From the NCBI GenBank assembly GCA_021234155.1, contig JAJEKV010000079.1:1047395-1111394 (forward strand): a stretch of DNA of 64,000 nt, in the 5' to 3' direction. Positions within the stretch are counted from its first letter, which is position 1; the number at the start of each line of letters is the position of its first letter. The notes under the pieces are model-generated. The model made no database searches, was not told where the DNA came from, and saw nothing but the letters and a program-made list of their open reading frames with translations. Shown here one piece after another: positions 1-11,259 of the stretch. The DNA is from Isoetes taiwanensis. Its lineage: Eukaryota > Streptophyta > Lycopodiopsida > Isoetales > Isoetaceae. A program made the translations under genes and the position numbers.

Positions 1-1250
1 GCAGGAAAAAGCTAACCATTTCAGCCTGCTATATCTGAGGCGCCGATACACATTCCTATACAGACAAACATGGATGCCCTAAAGTAAAAGATAAAAAATT
101 AATCTCTCAAATAAATAACAATAAGGATTTACCTGTACCTGAGACTGGATAAGCCGATTTTAAACCTCTGATAAGCCCACTATTAAACCTCGGATGAGCC
201 AATTTGTGCCCCTGTCGAAATGTAGATGCATAGAGAAAGCAGAGAGCAACACAAAGATCAAGCATATTACCTTTTGTAAAACTGAAAATCTTCTTTAATA
301 TCGAGGAGTTTCTACCTGCTATGCCGCTTCCAAGCGGATCGATCAAGCCGGTCTCAAGGGAAAGGAAATTGCAATGCAATTATTCAAAGCAGCCCTGAAG
401 ACCACGCACTCATTATTTTGTGAGGGAAAAAATGGCCGGAGAATTAAGATATTGCTGGAAAACTGGTTTTTTTCTTCCAAATGTGCCACAGCCATAAACC
501 CTGCAAAACCCTCAACGATGAACTCTATTAAACAATGAAATGGGTGGCATCTAATAACAGCAAACAAATCCAGCACAATTTTCCAAAACCGAAATGGATA
601 GATGAAGCAGAAAAGTTAAAACGAAGCCTGAAGCCAGACGAAGCTCATGGATGATAAGCTTAAGCGGGAAGCCCTCCTCCACCTGAAAATAATCGAAGGT
701 AATAACAGATAATAAAACAGAGGTAGGCTTTTACCTGCTTTCCAGCGACTTGCCTGCTTGCAAATCTAGCCACTGCAAAGGAAATCCGCCCACTCTGGAA
801 TCCGCTTGGCTGCTGCCTTCCAAATGCTGTTTCCAATGCTTCTTTCCTCAAATAAAACAGAGCCCTAAAGATCTTACTGCCGTTGCCAGCAAAGCCGAGA
901 AGGGGAAACCTTATGAACTTTCTGTCTTTGGCTTGAATAATAATTGGCTTCAGCCGAGGAAATGTATCGCCATAGTGCTGAAAGAATAAATTGTCATTGC
1001 ATTGCATATATTAAAGCTTAAAGCTGAGAATCAAATCCAAGTAGAAGCACACCACAAAAAAAAGATCGGCAGAGAGAGTAGACGTACACCAAAAAAAAAG
1101 GATCCTGAAGGAGGAAATGCCCAAGAATCAAATGATCCAGAGACAACTCAGTGAGGCGCCAAGATGAGGAAGCAAAAATCGACTGATTTATTCGTAGGAA
1201 AGAGGAAGGAGTGAATGATGTATGATTCAAATTTATCATCTTGCAACCAG
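1..1250. other. Unassigned region, no recognisable gene
   Basis: Several short open frames exist on both strands but none resembles a family I know. On the minus strand, donor-like CAG|GTAAA contexts recur (near 130, 312 and 733), so minus-strand exons of an unknown gene are possible. I could not chain them into a reading frame. Confidence 0.3.
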
Positions 1251-1276
1251 CGTCCCGCAGGCGGGAACGCAAACTG

Positions 1277-1300
1277 AAGGGAACGCCGCGGCGTTCCCTT
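1277..1300. repeat. Perfect 24-bp GC-rich palindrome
   Basis: Each half is AAGGGAACGCCG followed at once by its reverse complement, with no loop. It sits in a GC-rich island (about 1,250-1,315) within AT-rich surroundings, next to a second small inverted pair (CCCGCAGGCGGG). Confidence 0.8.
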
Positions 1301-1439
1301 GGCACGGAACCCAACATGCTCCCAAAATAAAAAAGAAAATTTTTAAAATGCTCAATTATGTGAAAGTGTGAGGAGTGATAGGAGAAGGATTGAGCACAAA
1401 AAACAACGATTAGAGCAGTGTTGGGCAAAGTTTTTAAAC

Positions 1440-1625
1440 CCAATCGGAAATTTTCCTACTCTTTCATCAAATAGCCGGATATTTTCAATTCCCAATCGGA
1501 AATTTGTATTACTCTTATACAAATATGCATAAAAATCCACCGGAATTTTTCCAGCAATGTGCTAACTCAACCGGAAATTCTTAGTTTCAACCGGAACAAC
1601 CCTTCTCTACCCCGGAATTTGCCCA
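1440..1625. repeat. Cluster of CCGGAATTT-like motifs
   Basis: The motif CCGGAA followed by A/T-rich bases, or its close variant TCGGAAATT, recurs about seven times in under 200 bp at irregular spacing. I see no coding function. Confidence 0.5.
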
Positions 1626-1764
1626 ACAGTGGATTAGAGTTCTTCGATCCAAAAGGGCCAATAAATATTTGATTTCCCATGTGTCATAGAAATTAGCAAA
1701 ATTCTCTTGTTTAAATAGTGGAGATAGTAGCGAAAAGGGGATATTATGTTCGAAACATGGAACC

Positions 1765-2118
1765 CTTTTTGTATTCTGGAATGTATTTGCTATTCCGGAA
1801 TAGCAAAACAGGAAAAAATTTCAAACTCTTTTTGTATTCTGGAATACACTTCCTATTCTGGAATAGGCAAAGGAAAAAACAATCCAACATTAACTAGGTT
1901 TTTTGGCATTTTCAATGCCCTGCGATTTTGTTTTTTTTTTCAAGTTTTTTGAGTGACCTTGCAATTTTGTTTGTTTTTTTTTTTGGATACAGGAACATGA
2001 TTCTAAATAAGAAAAGGATTTTCTTTGTTCGTTTTGTGGGGACCAGGGATACTGGATGATGGTTCAAAAAGAATGAGAGAAATGCTTTCTGGAATACACT
2101 TTGTATTCCAGAATTTTA
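1765..2118. repeat. Palindromic TATTCYGGAATA motif cluster 1
   Basis: Copies of the self-complementary core TATTC(T/C)GGAATA recur. One copy extends to a perfect 22-bp palindrome at 1,786-1,807 centred on TTCCGGAA. A second cluster lies at 17,315-17,555. Confidence 0.65.
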
Positions 2119-2449
2119 GTTTCAATGGAAGAGGGGACGAATTTTTTTTTTTTCCGTCTTCTCCGGTTTGATCTGGCGATAAACCTGCTCGGTGATCTAC
2201 ATCGGCTCCAGATTTGTGTTTTAAAACCCTGACTACTGAAAGCGACTCTGGTATGTTGCGCTGGTTGCATTGGAGTAGGTTCAAGATCAAGACCTTAGAT
2301 TTAGGACAGGGACGGTTAGGTAACGGCCAAGATGTACATGTGGTCGATGCAGTATTTTGACAAGCAGTTAAAGTGTGTAATGAAGCATTCATGACTTAAA
2401 AAAAATATTTAGGTTTCCTTGGGTTGCTCTAATCGGTTTGAGGTTGCAG

Positions 2450-3461
2450 ACTGGAGGAGCATTTGTAAAATATGCACTGGCATCTGTGAAATGTACAGCC
2501 AAGCACCCGCCTGAGGTATCTGCATGTGATGCTGCTACTTTTCCTGTAGCTGGATCAACAACATTTCAGAGTCTTCGAGACTGTTGGAGTTAAATTTGAT
2601 GGCAGTTATAGTGGAAATATTCTTGTCACTTATGCTATACAGGTCATTCTCTCATCCATGATATATTGCACTTTTAGGAACTAATATTTGAAATACTGAG
2701 AAACCATGAACTTGCAATAATTTTATTTAGATACGCTAACTTGGCTAATGGTTGGGATTATCTTGAGCCTCCCTAAGCAAAAACAGTTTCCCACGTTGTT
2801 GCAGTAATAGTCAATTTTAGCTAATAAATCTACAGAAGATAGAGCCATGATTCTGTAACTCAGTATCTCTGCATTATCTTCTGAATCAATGGGAACAACA
2901 TGTAATATACAGTATATGGATGATAGATCACAGGTTGTTATGTTTAAGGCGTCAAGCACAACTTCCCAGCCTTTGAACAAGTATTCTGATGTTTATTCTA
3001 CTGCATATCAAGGTTAATGTTTGCCTTTGTCTTTAGCTAGCAAAGCTCGCCGGCGCTCATGTCACAGCCACATGTGGAGCTCAGAATATGGAGCAGCGAG
3101 AGCTGCTCTGAAGAGCTCTTCAGGTTGCAAATTTGATGCTATTATACACTGTGCAACAACAGGCATGTCTTGGTCAACATTTCAGCCAGTTTTTGCTCAG
3201 AAAACAAAAGTAATTGATCTCGCCCCTACTTTAAGTGGTTCATTAGAGGTGCTTTAAACCTTTTCGAACCAAAGGGTGTTGCCTTTCTTCGCCTCTCCAA
3301 ACAGTAAGGATCTTCAAATACTATTAGATCTTGTCAAGGATGGGAAATCGCGTACCATTGTTGATTCAGAGTACTCAATAAAAGATGCAGATCAGGCATG
3401 GAAAAAGAGCTTAGAAGGTCATGCTACATGCAAGGTTTTAGTTGTATTAGAAGGAAACTGA
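2450..3461 (+). pseudogene. Decayed quinone oxidoreductase (CEQORH-type, MDR family)
   Basis: Pieces match the medium-chain dehydrogenase/reductase family as in the chloroplast envelope quinone oxidoreductase homologue, which reduces quinone-like or enone substrates with NADPH. An exon at about 2,450-2,642 reads ALASVKCTAKHPPEVSACDA then PVAGST. A second at about 3,040-3,257 contains LAKLAGAHVTATCGA and FDAIIHCATTG. The C-terminal piece at 3,276-3,461 includes SEYSIKDADQAW and LEGHATCKVLVVLEGN. The frame changes inside the first exon near 2,580, after TCGA near 3,085, and near 3,257. The glycine-rich nucleotide-binding stretch expected between ILVT and YAIQ is deleted, so the copy cannot be functional. 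GT-AG-like borders remain, suggesting a decayed gene with introns rather than a retrocopy. The N-terminal half is not found. Family assignment is good; the exact orthologue is uncertain. Confidence 0.75.
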
Positions 3462-3678
3462 GTCATGCTTTAAAGTGAAATATTTGGGTAAAAAGATGGT
3501 GAATGTGTCAGTTGCAATGCGAAATAACACATTTCATGATGATGAATATGCGGAAGGTTGCTTGTAGGTTACAGAATAACTTGTAACACCGCTAATTTTA
3601 ACCAATTAGTTTACATATTTGAACGCTTGCTAATGTAGAATATATATGTCCTTGTGCATCAATTGGGAAGCCATCCCA

Positions 3679-3794
3679 ATCTAATCTATTCTATTCTATT
3701 CTATTCTATTCTATTCTATTCTATTCTATTCTATTCTATTCTATTCTATTCTATTCTATTCTATTCTATTCTATTCTATTCTATTCTATTCTAT
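3679..3794. repeat. (TATTC)n microsatellite
   Basis: About 22 uninterrupted copies of a 5-bp unit. A shorter tract of the same unit occurs near 45,631-45,650. Confidence 0.95.
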
Positions 3795-3799
3795 GCATA

Positions 3800-4960
3800 G
3801 GGCTACTAATTTTACTCTATTGCCATGAAGTAAAAGTAATTTATTAGAAAGAAGGCTAATCTGAACTATGGACTTGCTAAATTGAACTATTGGACTACAC
3901 TACACAAAAATAACACTTTGAATGGAATGCAAGCAAAGTTTCCCTCACCTTAATGCTCCAATTTACGTGGAGCACATCTTTCTCTGGCTGCCTTTAGGTT
4001 ACTTCGGTGCCTTCTAGAAGAACTAAGTTAAATGTGACCTAGTAGTGGCTGCCTCAACATAACATAGGACTTTTTGTTGAATTTATTGCTTATGCCCACT
4101 CGTTATTGCTCACTTGGGATCATGTAATTCCCACCTCCTAAATCAAGGGATATGTATGCTTTCCATATGCATATTTGTACACGTATCAATACATGGAAAA
4201 AAAACAAACTACAAAGGCCATAGCATGGCAGCATATCAGGTTATGCAAAACATGCTTCATATATCAGGTTATGCAAAACAAGCTTCATATAAATTTCTTG
4301 TACAAGTTAACCTTCATAAATGCATGTTCAATAAATGCATTTGTGCCACCTAGAACGAAGCAGCAGACATCCTTAAACACATGGCTCGTTTTTTTCATAG
4401 CATTTTCGTTGCAGTAGAAGATCCAACCAAGCATTCTAGAATTCACACTGACCCCAATTTTTGGTCCACAGTTGTTTTTTACTTGTACGGAAGTGTTGTT
4501 TTATGCCAAAAACAACACCGAAATGGCCCCAAAAGTCCACGTGGCCCGTTTATCCGGATTTGCACAAAGAGATAGTGGTTTTTGGCAGAAAATTTCTACT
4601 GTGGTTTTTTTGGCACCCTTTTTTTTGGTCAACGTGTCCTTTTTTTCATTGTTTTTTGCAAATTTTTGTCAACGTGTGGTTTTTTCTTGACTGTGGTTTT
4701 TTTCACGAGCCATACATTGTTGTTCATCAAAATAACACGCCGTTGGTGTAGATATTACTACATTATAAACTTAAATTACAACGCGTCAAAGTAAGATGGT
4801 TTGTTAAAAAATAATTACATGTCGTTTAACCAAGTACCACACAGTACTTAAATCTAGCTATTGTTTTTAATGCTACTATCTATTGTTTTTCTAAAATAAA
4901 GACATGTAAAAAAGCACTATTAGTACACATAGAGAAAAAAAAAGATGTTTCTAATGTGTC
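3800..4960. other. Intergenic, T-rich, no gene seen
   Basis: The stretch 4,441-4,740 is T-rich with recurrent TGTGG and GTCAACGTG words and looks like degenerate repeat DNA. I recognise no coding sequence. Confidence 0.4.
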
Positions 4961-4966
4961 TTTAGG

Positions 4967-5190
4967 CCAATGAAATATCGACACGTGGCATACTTTAAAA
5001 AAATATAACGAATACAATATAATACAATATTGGCACGTGTCATAATTTGTTAAAAATAAAAACATTTTTTCGACACATTATTACTTTTTAAATGTGACTT
5101 TTAACCAATGAAATATTAACACATGGCATACTTTTTTAAATAACAAAGCACTATTTTAACTAATGAAATGTAGACACGTGGTGCACAATT
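4967..5190 (+). repeat. Three diverged copies of a CCAAT + CACGTGG unit
   Basis: The words CCAATGAAATAT and ACACGTGGCATACTTT occur in order at 4,967-4,997. They recur at 5,105-5,135 (ACACATGG variant) and 5,160-5,190 (starting CTAATG, again with CACGTGG). CACGTGG is a plant G-box core, but no adjacent gene is apparent, so a regulatory role is unsupported. Confidence 0.55.
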
Positions 5191-5282
5191 GAAAAAAAAA
5201 TTAGTATATACCACAATTTAAAAGTCAATATATCTATGGATCCTTTATTGATTTTGTTTATTTCAAAATAAAGAAGCCTTTT

Positions 5283-7330
5283 GGGAATCGAACCCAAACA
5301 AACCCACATGGCATAATAATATTAGATTGTAATACAAATTCTAAGATTCTATCACTAATTAATAAGGTAATGGAGGTATCAACCATTAGATACAAATAAT
5401 TTAGATGCCACTGAAACCATTGAAATTCATAGAATTCATAATTTTGAAAGCAGAAAATGCATTACAATGCTTTAGATGGAATGATGTTCCACTTTTGCTT
5501 AATTTTGATAAGAAACGGGTCTTTGGATCCATTACTTTCAAGACTACTTCAGGATCTGCATAAGGAAAAAATAATCATGTTCAAAAATGCCTAGATCATA
5601 CAAAAAATGAAACAAGTTCAATGATTTTTACCTGTTTTAGAATCTACACTGATGTTAAGCTTCATCTGCATGCCTGTTGTTTAGAGAACAACGATTTACC
5701 TGCTCTGTTTACTTCAACAGATTTTGGAACGGGTTTTTTGAAGCTGGTCTAATAGCTTGTCCCTTTAGTTTCATTTCTAAAGACATCTAGTGTGTCACAT
5801 TTAGTATCGTCCCTGTAGACATAGATTCAATCCTTCATGAGGTAAGTTGCAAGCCCTGATTCCCAAAATAAGACAAAGACACAAAACGAGTCACCTATCA
5901 TTTAAAGAACAACCTCAAATCTAACACAAGGTCAATTACTCTAAAGACAAAAACTAGCCGAGATCTTACTGTTCTATCTCTTAAGCTTTGGTTTACTGAA
6001 TCGAGCTTCAGTGCGAAGAACCCTATCCAAATCCTTTCTTTGCTTTGAGATACCATTTCCTAAAGCGCAAAAATCGAGTTAGTAATGCAAGGACTAGAAT
6101 CAAAACATAAGAAAAATAGATAATGCCATACCTCACTCTTGCTCTTCTTTGCTCCCTCGTCATAGCTCATTTCTTTGCTCCTTTGTCAAAAGCCGATGCT
6201 ACTATTAGGCACAAGGCGATTAAGATCTTTGCTATTAGGCAAGGCGATTCCACGCCATACCCGGACACAATTAAGCTTGGATCCAACGTATTTGCGGGCT
6301 CATGAGATCCATACCCACGAGATCAAACCCCAGTTCCAAATCCAAATATCGGATCAAACGATTATGCTGGCACGGAGGTTATCTTTGGTAAGGACCAAAT
6401 AAACCCACAAACGAACAACCAGAGCCCATAATCGACTATGGCGACTAGCCCAATCCCGATTTGAGCGAGAATAATGGTTACAACCATATTAGGTGCAAGC
6501 TCTGGCGCCAAGATTGAAGCTTCGAGTGCCATCCCATCTAAGCTAGGCGCCAAAACTCTAGGCTTAAGAATGAAGCTCGCCATCGCCAATCTCGAAAACA
6601 CAAAGCTACAAACCAAAAGGCGTTTAAGTGACCAATAGGATTGCGGGGCGGATCGCCAATCTAAGCCGTTGGTGAGGCAAAATATTAGCCGTTGGATGCA
6701 ATCTAAATTATCACGAATATTCCTGTATATATTTATTTGTGATTTTGTCCGTGGTTTTGTTTGCAAATTTTTTTTGTGTTGAGCGATAATTAAAATTTTT
6801 GACATGAGAAATGTGCGAGAGTGATTATTTGTTGCTCTAAAATTTCCATCAAAATTAATACGAAGGATTTCTTATATTATGCTTCATTATTAGTGCACGT
6901 TGAAACATCGTAACCCTGCGGTAGGTGGGAATTCCTGGTTAGTATACTGTAAGTTATGTTTAAGAAACCAGGGTTATAGCCGAATCCTTCTGCACAGTAA
7001 ACTGAGGCTCAAAGATTACTTGTCATGTTTCATATCCTGCAAAAAATAGGGTTTTCCAATATCAAGTTGCACCCTGTCTCAATCAGTTCGAGCTTTGGTT
7101 TTAACACTATCGGTCCGGCACACCCTCGGGAATCCGCCTCTTAGTTTTCCACAATCAAGTGTCGCCTCCCTAATCGCATCCTGCACTAGGAGCAAAGTTT
7201 CAACATTGGAGCGGGGGCTGGGTTTTGGCATGCAAACGTGGGCACTTTGCACTTATCCGATCCCTACAAATGGCAAGCCATCTTTCTTTTTTAGAACCAT
7301 GCCAAGAATGCCATCCAAAAACCCCAGTGG
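5283..7330. other. Unassigned region; B-box-like site at its left edge
   Basis: On the minus strand, the bases near 5,283-5,296 read GGTTCGATTCC, an RNA polymerase III B-box core as in tRNAs and SINEs. No matching A-box or tRNA fold is visible. The rest of the region shows only short frames with no recognised similarity. Confidence 0.3.
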
Positions 7331-7339
7331 TGACATGTT

Positions 7340-7912
7340 TGAGCCACCTTGGCATGCTTGAGGCACCTAGGCACCAACATGCCACTTAGGCTCAAACATG
7401 CCAAGGTGGCTCAAACATGTCAAGGTGGCTCAAACGTGCCTCCAACATGCCACCTAGGCAACAACATGCCAAGGTGGCTCAAACCGCCAAGTGGGCTCCC
7501 AACATGCCACCTAGGCTCCAACATGCCAAGGTGGCTCAAACATGCCACTAGGCTCAAACATGCCAAGGTGGCTCAAACATACCACCTGAGCCCCTAACAT
7601 GCCATGTGGGCTCAAACATGCCACTCGGCTCAAACATGCCAAGGTGGCTCAAACATGCCATCTTGGGGCTCCAACATGCCACCTAGGCTCCAACATGCCA
7701 AGGTGATGCCACCTAGGCACCAACATGCCACCTAGGCTCAAACATGCCAAGGTGGCTCAAACATCCAAGGTGGCTCCAACATGCCACCTAGGCTCCAACA
7801 TGCCAAGGTGGCTCAAAATGCCAAGGTGGCTCAAACATGCCATGTGGGCTCCAACATGCTACCTAAGCTCCAACATGCCAAGGTGGCTCAAACATGCCTA
7901 GTCATCATGTCC
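7340..7912 (+). repeat. 20-bp minisatellite array A (forward)
   Basis: About 28 degenerate units alternate between two 20-mers, GGCTCAAACATGCCAAGGTG and GGCTCCAACATGCCACCTAG. Long open frames across the array exist only because the unit lacks stop codons in some frames; they are not genes. Confidence 0.92.
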
Positions 7913-7916
7913 AAAT

Positions 7917-8852
7917 CATGCACGAGCCACCTTGGCATGTTGGAGCTAGATGGCATGTTGGAGCCTCTGCGTGTATGTTTGAGTTTCCCTGTAACTGTTT
8001 GAGCCTAGGTGGCATGTTTATGCCACTGGCATGTTGGAGCCACGATGGCATTATATGTTTGAGCCTAGGTGGCATGTTGGAGCCTAGGTGGCATGTTTTT
8101 TCCACCTTGGCATGTTTGAGCCTAGGTGGCATGTTGGACCACCTTGGCATGTTGGAGCCTAAGTGAGCTTTACATGGCATGTTTGAGCCCTAGGTGGCAT
8201 GTTTGAGCAACCTAGGAATGTTGGAGCCTAGGTGGCATGTTGGAGCCCATGTGGCATATTTGAGCCACCTTGGCAAGTTGGACATAGGTGGCATGTTGGG
8301 CCCGTGGCATGTTTGAGCATGTTGGAGCCTAGTTGGCATGTTGGAGCCACCTTGGCATTTTTTAGCCTAGGTGGCATGTTTGAGCCACCTTGGCATGTTG
8401 GAGACCACGTGGCATGTTTGAGCCTAGGTGGCATGTTGGAGGCTAGGTGGCATGTTTGAGCCCACCTTGGCATGTTTGAGCCACCTCGCATGTTCCGAGC
8501 CTAGATGGCGCGTTGGATCCACCTTGGCATGTGGGAGCTACCTTGGCATGTTTTAGCCTAGGTGGCATGTTTGAGCCACCTTGGCATGTTGGAGCCCACA
8601 TGGCATGTTGGAGCCTATGTGGCATGTTGGAGCCCACGTGGCATGTTTGAGCCACCTTGGCAGGTTTGAGCACGTTGGAGCCTAGGTGGCATGTTTGAGC
8701 CAACTTGGCATGTTGGAGCCTAGGTGGCATGTTGGAACCACGTGGCATGTTTGAGCCACCTTGGCATGTTGGAGCCTACGTGGCATGTTTGAGCCACCTT
8801 GGCATGTTGGAGCATAGGTGGCATGTTGGAGCCCGCATGGCATGTTTGAGCC
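7917..8852 (-). repeat. 20-bp minisatellite array B (inverted)
   Basis: The same 20-mer family as array A, in reverse-complement orientation (TGGCATGTTTGAGCC and TGGCATGTTGGAGCC), about 45 units. It starts within a few bases of the end of array A, so the two arrays form a large imperfect inverted repeat with a very short centre. Confidence 0.92.
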
Positions 8853-10785
8853 TTTGTACTGCCCGAACGACAAAACACTTGGATTTCTACGATTATTGCG
8901 GGGACACTTTGCGGAGGGATATGTTCTCCGGACGGATCTTGAATTTTCTTGAGCACGCTTTTCGAAGCAAGTTACTTGAATGGAGAATTCAGCGGTGGGA
9001 TAGGGAAACCGGGTTCGGGAAGGAGGCATTGGCATTTGCCCTCCCGAGGAGCACCGGTAGGAAAGCCTACCTCGGTAAATCCAAACCCTATTTATTCGGT
9101 TTCTATTGCTTCTTGTTTTCAATCTGCGGCTTCTCCGACCATGTCTCAAGTGCAACCGAATAAAACTTCGACCTCCATAACGTAAACCCTACAATAACCT
9201 AGCAACGCCACGGGGTTTACGTTTTGGAGGCCCATACCCTAGCCGATTGGACCGGGATCTTGCACAATGTCATGAAGTAGTGGGAGGCGTTGATGCGGAA
9301 GACGGAGCCCTAAAACCTTCGGAAGAAGTTAGTCCCAAAAGGTCCTCTCTGGAGGGTCCTTGGCCCGGACGGGCAACTCTCCCACCCGGGCTGTGATCTG
9401 ACTCTTCCAGCGGTCTCGAAACATCGACATTACCACTAGAGACCAAGTTTAGTGGGCAGAAGACCACCCACAACTCCGGAGGCGCCAAAGTAGCTCATGT
9501 CCAACATGTTCGTAGTGAATTGGCCTTAGCGGAGGTGCGAAATACTTTGCATGTAGAGGGTTCGTGTATCTTTTGCTGCAAAAATGAGGTGTAACTTGGT
9601 CCCTAGGGTAATTTGGCTGTTTAGGACGACATGGCCGAAGTCAAATCTCCATTAGGAACCTTTGTACTGCCCGAACGACAAAACACTTGGGGTTTCTACG
9701 ATCATTGCGGGACACTGCGCGGGATATGTTCTCGGACAGATCTTGAATTTTCTTGAGCACACTTTCCGAAGCAAGTTACTTGAATGGAGAATTCAGCGAT
9801 CGATATAGGGAAATCGGGTTCAGGGAAGGGAGGCATTGGCATTTGCCCTCCGGAGGAGCTGTGGTAGGAAAGCCTGCCTCGGTAAATCCAAACCCCATTT
9901 CTGCAACATGCCCGCGGTTTCTATTGCTTCTTGTTTTCCAGCTGCCAAGGTGGCTTCTCCGACCATGTCTCAAGTGCAAGCGGAATAAAACTTCGACCTC
10001 CATAACGTAAACCCTACAATAACCTAGCAACACCACCCTAGGTTTACGTTTTGGGCCATACATCACCACCTTGGACCAAACGGGATCTTGCACAATGTCA
10101 TGAGGTAGTGGGAGGCGTTGGCCTAGGCCAAAAATGCGGAGCCCTAAAACCTTCCGGGTGAAGTTTGTCCCAAAGGTCCTCTAGATGGAGGGTCCTTGGC
10201 CTGGGACGGGCAACTATCCCACCCTTTGAAATTTTTGTGATCGACTCTTCCAGCGGACTCGAAACATCGACATTACCACGGAGACCAAAAGTTTGCTTGG
10301 GGCGGAAGACCACCCCATCTCAGGGCATCCCCCGAGCGCCAAAGTAGCTCATGTCCAACAGTTTAGTAGTGAATTGGCCTTAGCGGAGGGTCGAGGGTAA
10401 ACCCCATGTAGAGGGTTCATGTTTCTTTTTCTTTGCCAAAGAGGAGTCCCTAGGGTAATTTCTTTGTTTGGACCCTCATGGCGAGGGAAATCTCCATTCG
10501 GAGCCTTTATGCCTTTGACGACAAAACACTTGGGTTTCTACGGTTGGCTGCAGGACACTTTGCGGAGGGATCTCTCCATCTCACGACATGATCTTGAATT
10601 TTTTTGAGCACCTTTCGAAGCAAGTTACGGATAGAGAATTCAACGGGATAGGGATGTAAACCGGTTCCGGGAAGGGAGGGTTTTGGCATTTGCCCTCCCG
10701 GAGGAGCACCGTAGGAAAGCACGGCCTCGGTAACCTTTGTGATGTCCGCCTCCAAATTTGATAGGGCCACCTTCTGGCTATAACA
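8853..10785 (+). repeat. Tandem 0.8-kb repeat, subfamily R1 (two full copies and one partial)
   Basis: Unit starts are marked by TGCCCGAACGACAAAACACT near 8,858 and 9,666, and by a related start near 10,515. Units are about 807 and 844 bp, and the third stops near 10,785 at array C. Each unit holds GAAACATCGACATTACCA, GACCAAGTTTAG and CCTAGGGTAATTT in order. No unit has a convincing protein; open frames shift between copies. Confidence 0.85.
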
Positions 10786-11095
10786 TGCCACTTTCCGCTG
10801 GAACATGCCACGTGAGCTCCAACATGCCAAGTTGGCTCCAACATGCCACCTAGGCTCAAAGCATGCCAAGGTGGCTCAAATATGCCACCTAGGCTCCAAC
10901 ATGCCACCCTGGGCTTTGGAACATGCCAAGTTAGGCTCCCTCAGATCTTGATGCCAACTAGGCCCCCTAGGGTTTGGTATTCCAGGGATGACATGCCTCG
11001 TGAGCTCTAGCATGCCTCCTCCAGGCCCAACATGCCAAGGTGGCTCCAACATCTCACCTAGGCTCAAGCATGCCACCTAGGCACTCCAAGTGGTG
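10786..11095 (+). repeat. 20-bp minisatellite array C (forward)
   Basis: About 14 units of the GGCTCMAACATGCC family, more diverged than in array A. A non-repetitive arm of about 90 bp follows directly, and its inverse lies next to array D. Confidence 0.88.
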
Positions 11096-11180
11096 ACATG
11101 GCATTTCAAGTAAGCAAGGCCAAGTTTTGACTAGGCCAAAAATGAAAAGATGTCCATCTTTGGTCTTTTCATTGGGGATC
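11088..11180 (+). repeat. Left inverted arm of foldback-like unit
   Basis: The words CCAAGTGGTGACATGGCAT, CAAGTTTTGACTAGG and GATGTCCATCTTTGGTC occur in this order. All recur as reverse complements in mirrored order at 13,868-13,955. The pair encloses the R2 tandem units and is itself enclosed by arrays C and D. Confidence 0.85.
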
Positions 11181-11259
11181 ATAAACACAAATTTTGGGTA
11201 AAATGGCTAGATGGTGGTGGCGGGATGTAGGACTTTATGCAAAAAATATGATAACCACA

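Noticed and set aside
5280-5300. tRNA gene on the minus strand from a B-box match
   Set aside because: No A-box, anticodon arm or acceptor stem could be found around it.
7340-8852. CRISPR array
   Set aside because: The repeats are contiguous, lack unique spacers and lie in a eukaryotic genome.
7349-9155. Several 70-150 codon open frames across the 20-mer arrays on both strands, with repeated His/Met/Pro-rich peptides
   Set aside because: They follow the repeat unit and appear in several frames and both orientations; nothing suggests translation.
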